Assembly (NCBI GenBank): GCA_016165875.1 | Contig: JABBOT010000080.1 | Span: forward strand, 39,927,477 to 39,991,476 | Direction: 5' to 3' | Origin: Acanthopleura granulata | Taxonomy: Eukaryota; Mollusca; Polyplacophora; Chitonida; Chitonidae | Length of the DNA stretch: 64,000 nt | In this document: piece by piece, positions 12,001 to 21,882 of the stretch | How positions within the stretch are numbered: the stretch's first letter is position 1 | Layout: each line of letters begins with the position of its first letter | Notes under the pieces: generated by a model | Seen by the model: the letters and a program-made list of their open reading frames with translations, nothing else | Told to the model about the DNA's origin: nothing | The model's database searches: none | Made by a program: the position numbers and the translations under genes

Positions 12001-13034
12001 CGAAATGCAATCTTGGTAACGAGTGTGGTTATTTTTACTTATGGCTGATTAAATTTATTTATTTGATTGGTGTTTTACGCCGTACTCAAGAGTATTTTAT
12101 TTAAACATGCTTTATATAGATACCGAACAAAGTTAAGTTTTAATCTTATATTTTTACTCCGTTTTCATACAGAAATAACATTATAAGATGGTAGTTTTAC
12201 ATATTTGTTGAGAGTAGTAAAATTGTGATATGCAGGATTATGTACAGAGGAAGAGTAATAGATACATCTGAACAAAATTATGGGTTCTAACGGAGCAGCA
12301 AGGAGAAGGATATCATTCGAAAGAATAATGGTACAGGTACTAATTGAATATACAAGTATAGCACAAATTTGTATGTTTTACGTCTGTGTTGTTAATAATA
12401 ATAAAGTAATCAAGAATATTTTACTTATACCACGGCGGCCAGCATTATGGTGGGAGAAAACCGGGCAGATCCCATGGGAAACCTAAGACCATCAGCAGTA
12501 TGCTGGCAAACCTTCCCAGGTACAGCCAGAGAGGAAGCCAGCATGAGCCGGACTTGAACTCACGAGCTTTTGGGTTAATACGCTGCGTTAGCGCGCTAAC
12601 CGACTGAGCCACGGAGACCCATTATGGGCTAAAAGTTCCTTTATGTGAGGAGCAAATCTTCACAACTTGCTTAAACTAAACAGAAATGATTTAACCGGAA
12701 AAATGCCAGCAATGAGGATCATTGATTTTTAATTCTGTTTCTTTCCATCTTTACAGTAGTGGCAAACACTTACGATGACGGTCACTACAGGTTGCAGTCA
12801 CACGCTTCCGGTCCAGACTGCAGCAAGTCCTTGTCCGTCCATCCGGTCCGTTCACGAGTGGGCTGTGGTCACACCTGTGTCTCAGTCCCCGGCTGTCGGG
12901 CCTTTACCCTGGAACCTGGTAACTCACCCGGGTGGATGACCTGTACCCTCTACCCGGATGTCTTCAAAACTTTGCCCTCCTCGCCTCGTATCAATTATTA
13001 CATTCCCAAGTATTACACAGGACCTTTGAAATAA
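6008..13034 (+). CDS. Gene A: secreted LamG-like / EGF / EGF / PAN-like protein, 5 exons
   Basis: Model: exons 6008-6056, 6252-6914, 8974-9090, 9362-9475 and 12757-13034, joined length 1221 nt, 406 residues plus stop; every intron is phase 1. Residues 1-16 form a hydrophobic signal peptide. Residues 17-237 form a concanavalin A-like (LamG/pentraxin-type) domain with a WPFSNFT start and a GRVCCL motif. Residues 238-276 and 277-314 are two six-cysteine EGF modules; the second starts D-V-N-D-C, as calcium-binding EGFs can. Residues 315-406 are a cysteine-rich PAN/apple-like module ending at TAA. The product should be secreted and may bind glycans or proteins, but its function is not known. The donor after exon 2 would be GC rather than GT. 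The start fits a Kozak-like context. A close paralog (gene B) lies convergently downstream and a decayed partial copy lies upstream. Confidence 0.8.
6252..6914 (+). CDS. Gene A exon 2: concanavalin A/LamG-like domain
   Basis: Acceptor CTTCTTCAG at 6251, then an open frame through the whole jelly-roll-like domain. It shares with gene B the opening W-P-x-x-N-x-T, the central GRVCC(L) and the closing D-C-A-x-R, which supports homology. An N-glycosylation sequon (NFT) is present. The frame stays open to a TAG at 6926-6928, but the homologous junction in gene B (phase 1, after Trp-Lys-Thr-Ser) predicts a splice at AAAG|GCAAGG. Confidence 0.8.
6915..8973 (+). other. Gene A intron 2
   Basis: About 2.06 kb. 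Contains a copy of an interspersed repeat (8290-8465). An antisense open frame of about 153 codons (7084-7545) has no recognisable motif. Proposed donor is GCAAGG; acceptor is TTCAG at 8973. Confidence 0.6.
8290..8465 (+). repeat. Interspersed repeat, copy 2
   Basis: Shares an ACCGACCTTTGACAAGCTAC block, a CTGACGAACTTTCCCACATG block and downstream order with 4065-4250. The family was not recognised. It lies in intron 2 of gene A. Confidence 0.45.
8974..9090 (+). CDS. Gene A exon 3: EGF module 1
   Basis: Acceptor GCTTCAG at 8973, donor CAGACTG|GTGTGT, 117 nt, phase 1-1. It encodes six cysteines in EGF spacing (HPC, SPC, GSC, YKC, AC, HC) with the usual GYTG turn before the last cysteine. Confidence 0.9.
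9362..9475 (+). CDS. Gene A exon 4: EGF module 2
   Basis: Acceptor CCCTCAG at 9361, donor GAAACAG|GTAACT, 114 nt, phase 1-1. Six EGF cysteines (NDC, NPC, QC, FTC, LC, RC). The D-V-N-D-C opening and the V-N-G-F segment resemble calcium-binding EGF modules. Confidence 0.9.
9670..9790 (+). repeat. 33-bp degenerate tandem repeat, about 3 copies
   Basis: GAATACAAAATTTATGCCCA, GAATACAGGGTATGTATCCA and GAGTACATGG starts are spaced about 33 bp apart, each followed by an ACATTCAAGT/GTGTTCAGTG-like half. The period is divisible by three, so one frame reads as an 11-residue repeat, but the unit is short and diverged. Confidence 0.5.
9919..9965 (+). repeat. SINE 3' end fragment
   Basis: ATATTCTTGCGTGCAGCG then CACCAATCAAATACAT matches the 3' end of the common SINE. 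Confidence 0.55.
12052..12620 (-). mobile_element. Full-length SINE split by a LINE fragment
   Basis: On the minus strand: tRNA-like head (TGGCTCAGTCGGTTAGCGCG), core and TTTA-rich tail. The two halves are 12052-12099 and 12410-12620. Imperfect duplications (about TTATGGCTGATTAAA / TTATGGGCTAAA) flank the SINE. It sits in intron 4 of gene A, about 140 bp before the last exon. Confidence 0.8.
12100..12409 (-). mobile_element. 5'-truncated LINE 3' fragment inside the SINE
   Basis: The minus strand matches, by eye at high identity, the 3' UTR of the LINE at 14063-14387. It is bounded by TCAAGAGTATTTTA (12086-12099) and TCAAGAATATTTTA (12410-12423), a 14-bp target-site duplication with one mismatch. 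The insertion is therefore later than the SINE. Confidence 0.8.
12757..13034 (+). CDS. Gene A exon 5: PAN/apple-like C-terminal module
   Basis: Acceptor CATCTTTACAG at 12756, phase 1, open to TAA at 13032-13034. Cysteines occur as PDC, GCGHTC, GCR and MTC, a PAN/apple-like arrangement around a CRAFTL segment, followed by a Tyr-rich tail. It matches the decayed exon at 2681-2957 and is functionally analogous to gene B exon 4. Confidence 0.85.
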
Positions 13035-13091
13035 CATAGATGTACGTCACAAGCCGAGCTATGTATAAATGTTACGTTTGTTCAAGCAGCG

Positions 13092-13097
13092 AATAAA
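13092..13097 (+). terminator. AATAAA 57 bp past the gene A stop, within the LINE
   Basis: Canonical poly(A) hexamer supplied by LINE coding sequence. If used, the LINE would have given gene A a new, very short 3' UTR. Otherwise the transcript would read through the LINE to the original 3' UTR, which resumes at 14388. Confidence 0.35.
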
Positions 13098-14062
13098 AAT
13101 GATCTCTTCTTAGAGGATTGAAATATATATTGAACAAGAAATCGTTGTCTATAATGTACACGAGCTTTATTAGACCATGTTTAGAATATGCAGATGTAGT
13201 ATGGGACAATCTCACGGAGTATAATATAAACAGGCTGGAAAAAATTCAAAAGGAATGCATCCGAATAATTACTGGGCTAACAGTTAGTACCTCCACTAAT
13301 TTGCTATACCAGGAATCTGGATTTCTTCCTCTCCATAAACGAAGATGCATACATCGTTTGGTTTATCTACATCGCATTATCCACAACCCTGGTATTTGTA
13401 CTTTATCAGATCATATTCCTCCCAGAACAGTAGATCGTAACCCGTACTATGTAAGATTGTCAAACCAGATAAACCTCTGTTCATTGCAGAACAGAGCATT
13501 TTAAGAAAACGTTTCTACCTACCACCATCAATGATTGGAATAACCTACCAGAAAGTATTAAGACCCTGGTGTCGACTTAAGCATTTAAAGCCAAGTTAAA
13601 TAACATGTTTAATATAGAAAAATACCCCGCTGGTACTTTGTAGGAAACAGATTATGTAATATATTATAAACCCGGCTTAGAAATGGTGTTAGTAGATTAA
13701 ATGGCGATCTTTTTAATAACCATTTGACGGGCCGATCTAAATATAAATGCGGATATCTGGACGAGTCTGCAGAACTAATTCCTTGTCAGTTGTACAAAGA
13801 ACATCGTTGAACAATGTATAATAACATAAGAACGTTGAGTCATAAAACAGAGATCACTTCTGTACCACTTCTGTATGGTGATGAGAACTTAAGTACTTTT
13901 TAAATATATCCATTGCTGAACATTTGTGTAAATTCATCAATATATATATATGTGTATATATATGTACATCTATATGTATGCGTATATGTGTGAACGCACG
14001 AATACGAATATAATACATATGGATTGGATACATGCATGTGCACGTATGAATACTGAATTATT

Positions 14063-14387
14063 GTTACTTAAATATTATTAACGACACAGACGTAAAACAT
14101 ACAAATTTGTGCTATACTTGTATATTCAATTAGTGCCTATGTTTGTACCTGTACCATTATTCTTTTGAATGATATGCTTCTCCGTGCCGCTCCGTTAGAA
14201 CCCATATTTTTGTTCAGATGTATCTATTACTCTTCCTCTGTACATAATCCTGCATATCACAATTTTACTACTCTCAACAAATATGTAAAACTACCATCTT
14301 ATAATGTTATTTCTGTATGAAAACGGAGCAAAAATATAAGCTTAAAACTTAACTTTGTTCCGTATCTAAATAAAGCATGTTTAAACC
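14063..14387 (+). repeat. LINE 3' UTR arm, inverted relative to 12100-12409
   Basis: Reverse complement of the fragment in intron 4, so the last exon of gene A lies between two roughly 310-bp inverted copies about 1.65 kb apart. Confidence 0.8.
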
Positions 14388-14429
14388 AAATGTTACGTTT
14401 GTCTTACATGTCAAACAAGGCTAGCTTCA

Positions 14430-14478
14430 CTAATGGAATGATTAACACGTCAGTACAAAAAAACTAGTATTCCATTAG
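14430..14478 (+). repeat. Perfect 10-bp inverted repeat
   Basis: CTAATGGAAT (14430-14439) and ATTCCATTAG (14469-14478) could pair as a stem with a loop of about 29 nt, in what was the 3' UTR or flank of gene A before the LINE inserted. Confidence 0.5.
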
Positions 14479-14507
14479 CTAAAGCGCAAAACATCAAAGA
14501 CGGGTTT

Positions 14508-14632
14508 GTAATTTATTTATTTATTTATATATTTCATTCCTGTTTTACGACGTTCTCAAGAATATTTTCACTTATACGGCGGCGGTCAGCATTATAGTGG
14601 GAGGAAACTGGGCAGACTCCGGGGCAAACGCA
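14508..14632 (-). repeat. Truncated SINE
   Basis: The plus strand reads TTTATTTATTTATAT, then GTTTTACGACGTTCTCAAGA and CAGCATTATAGTGGGAGG, the 3' half of the common SINE in minus orientation. The tRNA head is missing. Confidence 0.75.
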
Positions 14633-14939
14633 TAAGGGGTTTGTTATTAAAATGTTATAAGTGTTACCTGAAGTGGACGACAAACTTACGCATTAAGTTT
14701 TGGGTTACGACTTACATGTAAAGATATGACTGTTCAGGGTATCTTTTATGCCGCCAGTACAAAAATAAGCAAATGGACACCGCCATATTGCTCTGGAACT
14801 TTTAAAATTTGACTTTTGTAATCGATAATGGTAGGCCCGTTCCCCTAAATGATTTTCCGTACACAAAATTATGTATATATCAAACAGTGGCGGTCACACA
14901 CACAAAAGAACGATAGTTATGAACATTAAGGAATGTCTG

Positions 14940-15310
14940 GGATGTGGATAAGGTGTGTTACGGATAAGTGGTGTCAAGGATAAATGATATATATATATGG
15001 TATGTCAGACAACATGCAAAAGAAAAAATGCTTGAAGCAATGTCTGTCGTAGTGATGAGGTATGAGAGCGATAAAATGTGTCAGGGATAAGTGATACCAG
15101 GGATGAATGATGTCAGGGATAAAGAGATATTAGGGACAAATGATGTCAAGGATAAGTGATGTTAGGGATAAGGGATTGGTGAGTTCATGGATGAGGTGTA
15201 TAAGGGCTAAACATATGTAACGGGTAAGGTATGACAAGATTTAATTGATGTTAGGGAAAAGTGAAGTCAGGGATGTTCGGGATTAGTGACATCAGGAATA
15301 ACAAATGTCT
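14940..15310. repeat. Degenerate short tandem repeat (about 16-20 bp)
   Basis: Variants of GTGATGTCAGGGATAA recur many times with irregular spacing. No coding frame is maintained. Confidence 0.6.
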
Positions 15311-16849
15311 TAAATATTTCACGTTTGACACAAAAAGTCATTTCCAATTAGACGTCTTGACAGCTCATATCACGGGATGGAAATGATCAAATTTGTCTGG
15401 GTCGCGCATAATCTTCCTGGAAATAAGCCAGTTGTTTTCAACACTTATTTTCTAAACTTGCTGATATTCTCTTTGACCTATGTCAAGGTCAGTCAATTAA
15501 ACTGTAAGCTTTTTTCTGCCAAGGTTTTCGCGCGACACTATACTGGATACAGGGGAAACTATGGCTCATGAAGGGAAAATGCCACGGAAGTGAATAATAA
15601 GCTATAATAAACTAATAAAAGTTAACCAATTTCACAAACATTTTCGTCTTCTTCTTCATTAGTAATTAAGTTTTCTATTAACAATTTCGTGGCACATTTA
15701 ACTACATTTTCTGCCCGAATGGCATGCTTCTTACACAATGACGGCCGTCAAGGAAGGTCAAGCTGACGACGCAGAAACCACGCGCACACCTATTTACTAC
15801 TCGATTCTGATTTGCTACTCTTTTGCCCAGGTTCCAGTTCCTGAGACATAATCTGGACAATTGCACTCAACACCACTCAAACAAATAAAAAGAATCATTG
15901 TGTAGACGATACTTTACGGATGCCGTATATTTTTCGTAAGTATAATATTTCTCCATGGAATGAACAAATGGATTCGTAAATAAACTTTTAAACCATTAGT
16001 TCACCAGATATCCTAACAACTGTCACATAATCCGATAAACACTTGATGTGTGGGAGAACCCTTTTGCAACACAACTGATAAAACGTCGTTTGTTATTTGC
16101 CCGTGTCACAATAGCTGTTTGTAGATTAGTTCTCGCTGATTGAGAATAAATGACACTCACACTTAAGCAAGACAATCCAGTAATGTTTGTTTTGTCTGTG
16201 TTCAGTTACGAACTGGAAGCATACGAGTCTTCATATTCAGTGATCATTGCCTGAAACCATTTCGACACCACTTACATTTGCTTCTGAACCGTTACGTGTC
16301 CTTTCTACGGCCATTGTTTCCATCTCTATTCCGCATTCATTTTACTAAGAGGATAGCAAACAAATCCTTTCACATAATACTGGTTCGATGATCCTTGATA
16401 GCAGAAAGCCCTGGTGCATCCAGCCATTTTGTGGGCACAATGGTAAGTATTCCGGTTGGAAGGCCTAGCATAGAGCTCAGTGGTAACTGCCGTGAGTGCG
16501 AAAGTGCATTTTGTTTACACTGCCTTTGTGGCATTACTACTGACACATGTCTGCGAATTCATCAGAACACGAATGTTATTTTTTTTTCCTTCCTTCGATA
16601 AGGAAATGTAATGACTCACAGCCTGGTATAAGCCCGGTGAAATCGACATCAGTCGTTGTCTCACAATATCACAGAGCTGCCTCGCTGCGGCTGGCGTGCC
16701 GTTTATCAGTGAAGAAGACTTTCGAATCAAGATTTCGCTACTTATGCTCCTGTTTTAATTGGCAAAGATTTTTGTCGGTTGCCTGACAAAGGTGTTTGTG
16801 TAATTCAGGACTCCATTTTCCTCCAACCATGAACCTCTCCGCCTTCATA

Positions 16850-16965
16850 TATTTATTTGCTTGATTAGTGTTCTAAGCCGTACTCAGGATTATTATTGTG
16901 GGAGGAAAGTGGGCAGAGCTCGATGGAAACCCATCACCATCTGCAGGTTGCCAAGATCTCTAAGG
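16850..16965 (-). repeat. Degenerate SINE fragment
   Basis: ATTTATTTGCTTGATTAGTG, then GCCGTACTCAGGATTATTAT and GTGGGAGGAAAGTGGGCAGA match the 3' half of the common SINE with deletions. Confidence 0.65.
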
Positions 16966-18357
16966 GTTGACCTTATGCGTTTAACAGGGCCAGGAGCAGG
17001 AATCGCGAAGCTCTATAGTAGCGTTACGTGCTCGTAACTACCATGGCAACCAGCACCACACCAGGTCGTGACGCCACAGGTGTTTTGTGAGCCCGGGCCT
17101 TAGCTTAGACAAGTCATTTCCTTTAGGTATTGTTCCAGTGGTGAATGGTAAATCGAGGGTGTCGTCTCTGACACCGAAGAGAATGACGTCAGCACAGTCA
17201 GCGGTGTGTGACTCATCTATCTGGCAATATTACAGATAAACGATTAGCACATGTACACACGGTACACATGGTGATGTTCTTTTGTCGCGTTAAATCAATA
17301 TAAACGCAGCGCGTAGATAGCATTCACGTAAGCTACGGATACGGTACAATCAAGTTGGGGAATATTTATTATGGAATAGGAGAGTTTTGTGGAATATTAA
17401 AAAGTACACCTAAAATAGAATTAAATACAGGTCGAATTGTAGGTAAACCATGACGATCAAGCAAAAGATGCATAGGTATTATGTGTTTAGTGTATTTAAG
17501 GTATTTAATGTGTTCTTATGACTAGATCTTGACCTTTGAAAATTATCGCAATCATTCTTCATGGCTGACAGATTTCCGGAAATACATTTTGGATCACAAA
17601 GAATACAAAAGACTCTGAAGGAAATATCTTAGATCCAGGAGAGTTTGGGATACCTGTGTTTTCCCTTTTTTTCTTTCCGTTACTGTTAAAGCTGACACGA
17701 ACAATAGATTATGTGGCTCGAACTTGGTGACAATGAACTGCGTCGTGCTTCGATATGGTGTCCACCATGCTATGCTTCGCAACGGGTGCAAAGGATCCAA
17801 ACATTATACACACAGTGTACGGTAAAAATTGGTTGTCGTAGACTAAGCTATGTCAGCCATTGGGTAATATCCGGGATTGAAAATCAGTGTAAGGTATTTT
17901 ATGTACTAAACATTGCCGGGAACTGGCAACTGAGAAACAAAAATCCCAGTAATGATGACTGATCCCAATTATGATAGAGAATAACCTAGAATCATCTTTT
18001 ATGTCGTTGTGATCACTACTGTGGTAAATCAGGCAATTTTTCCGTGTTAATTTACCCGATGTTTTTCTGTCGTGGAAAAAAAACGCGAATTTGTGCCATT
18101 ATCAAATAAAGTGATATCGTGAAGGTTTACCACATATGAAATATCACTTATGTAAAGAAAAAATTCGAGATTCGATATTCGAGAGATAGGTATGTAAGCA
18201 GAAAACTGAAAATATCCGGAAGCCATAGTAAGATAACCTGTCGAAGAGAATGCTATGATTCGCAGTATGAAAAGCTTTTGACGAATCAAGAAATATAGCA
18301 AATGGTGTACTTATTTTCTTTCTGGAATTTACTAATTAAGCTTAGCTGCAACGAATT

Positions 18358-18425
18358 TACTTATTTATTTATTTGATTAGTGTTTTATACCGTACACAAG
18401 AATATTTTACCTATATTGCTGCCAT
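18358..18425 (-). repeat. SINE 3' end fragment
   Basis: TTATTTATTTATTTGATTAG, then CCGTACACAAGAATATTTTA; truncated after about 65 bp. Confidence 0.7.
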
Positions 18426-19225
18426 GAAGTAGAATGAATTCCCTGAAATTTCTACTGGCTTGCATTGTTAATGTTTTGGACTTGAAGGTAATTCGTCACT
18501 CTAGTCATAACAAACTATTCAGCATTGTTTATGCCAGAGCTGAGTCTACAATATTCAGCCCTAGAATCTTATGAAACAGTGGTTCAGAGAAGTGAAATAA
18601 ACCTTTCTACTTCAGTACATCTCATATTTTGTTTTTATCAGAAAAAGTGTATCTGGTGCTTCAAGATAACTTGAAAAAGATGTGTTTATTGCCGGGATTG
18701 GGAATCTACTTTTGAAGCTATGATACTAAAGAATTCGTTCAGTGAGTTGGCCAAGGTAATATTGCCATCGATATTTATACCATTTATTTCAAATTCAGTG
18801 GTGAGTTTGGGCGATTTTCACTTATCGATGATTTTATAGGTGCTCGGGTACTTTGGTTAAAAGCATAAATTTTCTTTTCTGTCAAGAGTTCCGAATTGTG
18901 TTATTCAGTATTTTACTGGTTGTAAGTTTATGGAAGTCTATAGAAGATACTGCGAGTGAGTTTTCAAAATATGAAAGAAAGGAAAATAAAAGGGTTACCA
19001 TTTCAAACATAGAACACTTAGAAGATTGCGGCAATGGGGTTAAAATGAAAATAGAGAGAGAATCGACTTAGTCAGTTGACAGTTTTGACAACGAGGATTT
19101 CATGCACAACAGCCGGAGATACGTGCTTAAGTACTCATTTTGTAGGCTCATACTATAATACTTCACGTACTGATGCTGCCAGCGAGAAGTAAAGCCCTGA
19201 CAATTGTATACAGAGGCGATCTATG

Positions 19226-19483
19226 ATCATTTAAACGTTTGCCGTGACGTCACGCTTTTGTCTGGGCAGTTGCTTATTTTTCAGGAATCCGTACTTGGGA
19301 GTTGGTGGTTTGAGTGGTGAATGGTGACGACTTGTAATACGCCTTCGTTCGGTGTTCAGTAAAGCGAACACAAGGCTCTGAAACATTCCAATATCCCACT
19401 GAGCTATCCGGGAAGAGCATAACACAGCTTCCTTTTAGACGACTTTAAACGTTTGTTATGACATCAGTCCTTTGTCTGATCAG
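19226..19483 (-). repeat. Direct repeats flanking a tRNA-like fragment
   Basis: TTTAAACGTTTGCCGTGACG at 19230 and TTTAAACGTTTGTTATGACA at 19445 start direct repeats of about 40 bp. Between them, the minus strand near 19370-19420 reads CCGGATAGCTCAGTGGGATA, which looks like a tRNA or SINE A-box head. No complete tRNA cloverleaf is evident. Confidence 0.35.
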
Positions 19484-20234
19484 AAAGGTGTCTAGATATA
19501 AGCCTACACCAAAATGCCTAATGCACTAGTCTTTACAAGGGGCCAACAATCATTAGGCACCACATACAATGAAAAACTCACAAAGAGCCTGTATGTAACC
19601 GCAGAGTGACAACAAAAACAGTTACAAATCCGTGGCAGTCACAGTTCGAAAGAAATACAACTTATTTTCTCATAACTTCTGGCAGTTCGCCAGCTCTTGC
19701 TGTTTCAGTGAATTGTTTTGTTCTCTCCTGAACTGTTGTCTACCCATTCTGGAGCGTGTATGGATACAAGGTAAGAGTATAAATTCTAACGTCATCGTCC
19801 ACAAGGTGGGGGAGCGGGGGAGGAGAGGGATTGGTTTATAATTGCGTTTTCCGTCCCTGACCCAACGGGGCGACAGAATTTCAGGTTGTTTGCACTCTGT
19901 AAATGATACTTATCAGTATCAGCAAAAAAGCAACAACAACAAAAAGGAAACAAAAACCAGAAAAAAGAAACATATGTGTGTAATTATATAACTAATATAT
20001 TGATTTACTCTACTAAGGCTTATTCACTACACTACATGGGGGTAACTATTTGGTTGGTGCCTAGAATCTATGGCATCAAGTTAGGAAACTAGCCACAGAC
20101 TGGAATATCCTATTATGACGTTTCGTAGGGCTAAACATCGTAACCTCGTTAAAACGGCGGATGCCGACGGGTCGTAGTTCTACGCGCATAATTTGCATGT
20201 ATGGCGTAGACAATTAAACATAAGGTCGGGGATA

Positions 20235-20649
20235 CTACCCCCAAGAAACATTCCTCTCACAGTCCTGTATCGTGGAGACCAAATCTGGACAAGTATAGAC
20301 AAGCAGGTGGCCGGATAGGAGATAGGAGATAACAGTGAGCGTTATGTAAGACAACATAAGAGCTTGTTTAGCTAACTGGTCAGCCCCCTCATTACCAGGA
20401 ATACCGATACGACCCGGCATTCAATTAAACGATAGAGACGCCACGGCAACCAAGTGTGGTGCATAGGTAGAATATTTCAAATATAAGTGTAGAGGACTTG
20501 TTCCATAAAAAATTCAACAAAGCCCGTGAAGAAGAAAGAGAGTCGGTAAAAATAACAGCCCGTATTGGCCTTAGTTCCATCAAAATCTGGAGGGCACAGA
20601 TAATTGCAGCGAGTTCGGCAGTGAACACAGCTAGAGAGTCAGAGAGCAT
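20235..20649 (-). pseudogene. LINE RNase H domain
   Basis: Segments VFTAELAAI (Glu), FTDSLSS (Asp) and GIPGNEGADQLAKQA (Asp) match the acidic RNase H motifs of I-group LINEs. Split over two frames. RNase H would remove the RNA template during second-strand synthesis. Confidence 0.8.
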
Positions 20650-21092
20650 AATGGATTGCTGTATTTAATTTCTGGCACACAAAATGACTCTCCCACCACA
20701 TTGGTGTCAGGGCACTTAGATGCGTCAGTATAAACATACAGGTACTCTGACCAGTTAGAATGGATATGGTCTGTAGCGCATAATAAGGAAATATCTGGGT
20801 TATCAGACTTGTTAGTCTTAGAATAAAGGTCAGTGGAGATGTGTGTGGAAACTAAGTTCCATTGTGGAAAGTCTGGTTCTGAGGGAGGCTGTATGTTTAA
20901 ATCCGCACGTTGAATGAGAGCGGCATTTGATTGGATCTCTGTTTGAATGGTAACGCTGCGTTAGGCCGACTGTCAGACATACAAGCGATCATAGTAGGAA
21001 GGTGCGAGGACAGCACGGGCAGAGTTGTTCCTATCCGCCCTAAGTCTACAAGAGAACGCGATAGTGCACCGTGGTCTACGGCTGCGCAGGGG

Positions 21093-21800
21093 TCATTCTT
21101 GGCAAAATACCTGCATGGTATTGAGTGGCGTCGTCCGCATTCCACCTGTGCAAATCCACAGCGCCGCACACTGAATGGCGTCAATCTTAGACTTAAGGCT
21201 GGCACAGGCCGAGTTGTACGCCTCACAACAGTAATCTAGCCTTGAACGGATGAGGGAACGGCACAAGAACAGCAGGCAGTGCCGGCCATCGCCCCATTCT
21301 CGCCCGTGACACACCTCATTAAATAGATGGCTTTCTTGCATTTCGGTACAGTGTAATCAACATGCTTATACCCAGTAAGCCGTGCAAGTAATACCCCGAG
21401 AAATCAGAAAGAAAAAGAAAGTGTGACTTGAGAATTATCTAAGGTAATCTCAAAATATTTTTATGGTCCTCCTGGTGAATGTATCTGCTTCCGTTTTTAC
21501 AGACGAGAGCTTAAATCCCCATTTACGGCTCCTCCCAGCAATATCATTTAAACCCTGCTGGATATATTTGGTACACATCTTAAGGTTTCTCGAAATACAC
21601 CACATGGCTTTGTCATCTGCAAATAGAGTACATTTAAGCGTAGATGACAAGACATTGTGTAGGTCATTGATAGCAGTATTGAATAGAGCTTGGGACAAAA
21701 CACTGCCCTGAGGCACCCCGTTCTTAACGGGCACTGGTCTGGAATTGTCCCGGCCAGCCCTGACTTTGATGGAACAGTCAGTAAGAAAGCCCCTAACCCA
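21093..21800 (-). pseudogene. LINE reverse transcriptase, C-terminal part
   Basis: Reads WVRGFLTDCSIKVR, then GVPQGSVLS and FADDKAMW (catalytic Asp pair), followed after frame breaks by the thumb-type SRLDYCCEAY segment. Only about 80 bp separate the end of the endonuclease ORF from this block, so some 200-250 codons of the upstream RT domain have been deleted. Confidence 0.85.
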
Positions 21801-21882
21801 TCCTTACGTTCTTATGTAGTTGGAGTAGAAACCAATCTACTCTTCCCACTTATGGATCTAATCTGGGCCAAAAGGTGCGAAC

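Larger units (their letters stand above)
9476..12051 (+). other. Gene A intron 4, 5' part
   Basis: No exon seen. Holds a 33-bp degenerate repeat (9670-9790), a short SINE 3' scrap (9919-9965) and otherwise unremarkable AT-rich DNA. An additional small exon in this intron cannot be excluded. Confidence 0.5.
13082..14387 (+). mobile_element. 5'-truncated non-LTR retrotransposon in the 3' UTR of gene A
   Basis: Bounded by a perfect 15-bp duplication, AAATGTTACGTTTGT, at 13067-13081 and 14388-14402. The 5' part encodes the C-terminal region of a LINE reverse transcriptase ORF (13118-13504, continuing in a shifted frame to about 13640). It carries the familiar SFIRPCLEYADVVWD and NRLEKIQ segments and a later NDWNNLPESI block in the second frame. 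The rest is 3' UTR with an AT/GT microsatellite (about 13940-13990). The catalytic RT palm is absent through 5' truncation, so it cannot move on its own. The insertion starts 32 nt past the gene A stop codon. Confidence 0.85.
14403..20000. other. Non-coding stretch between gene A and the LINE
   Basis: No exon or gene recognised. Contains SINE fragments (14508-14632, 16850-16965, 18358-18425), a degenerate minisatellite (14940-15310) and a possible tRNA-like fragment flanked by direct repeats (19226-19483). Confidence 0.5.
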
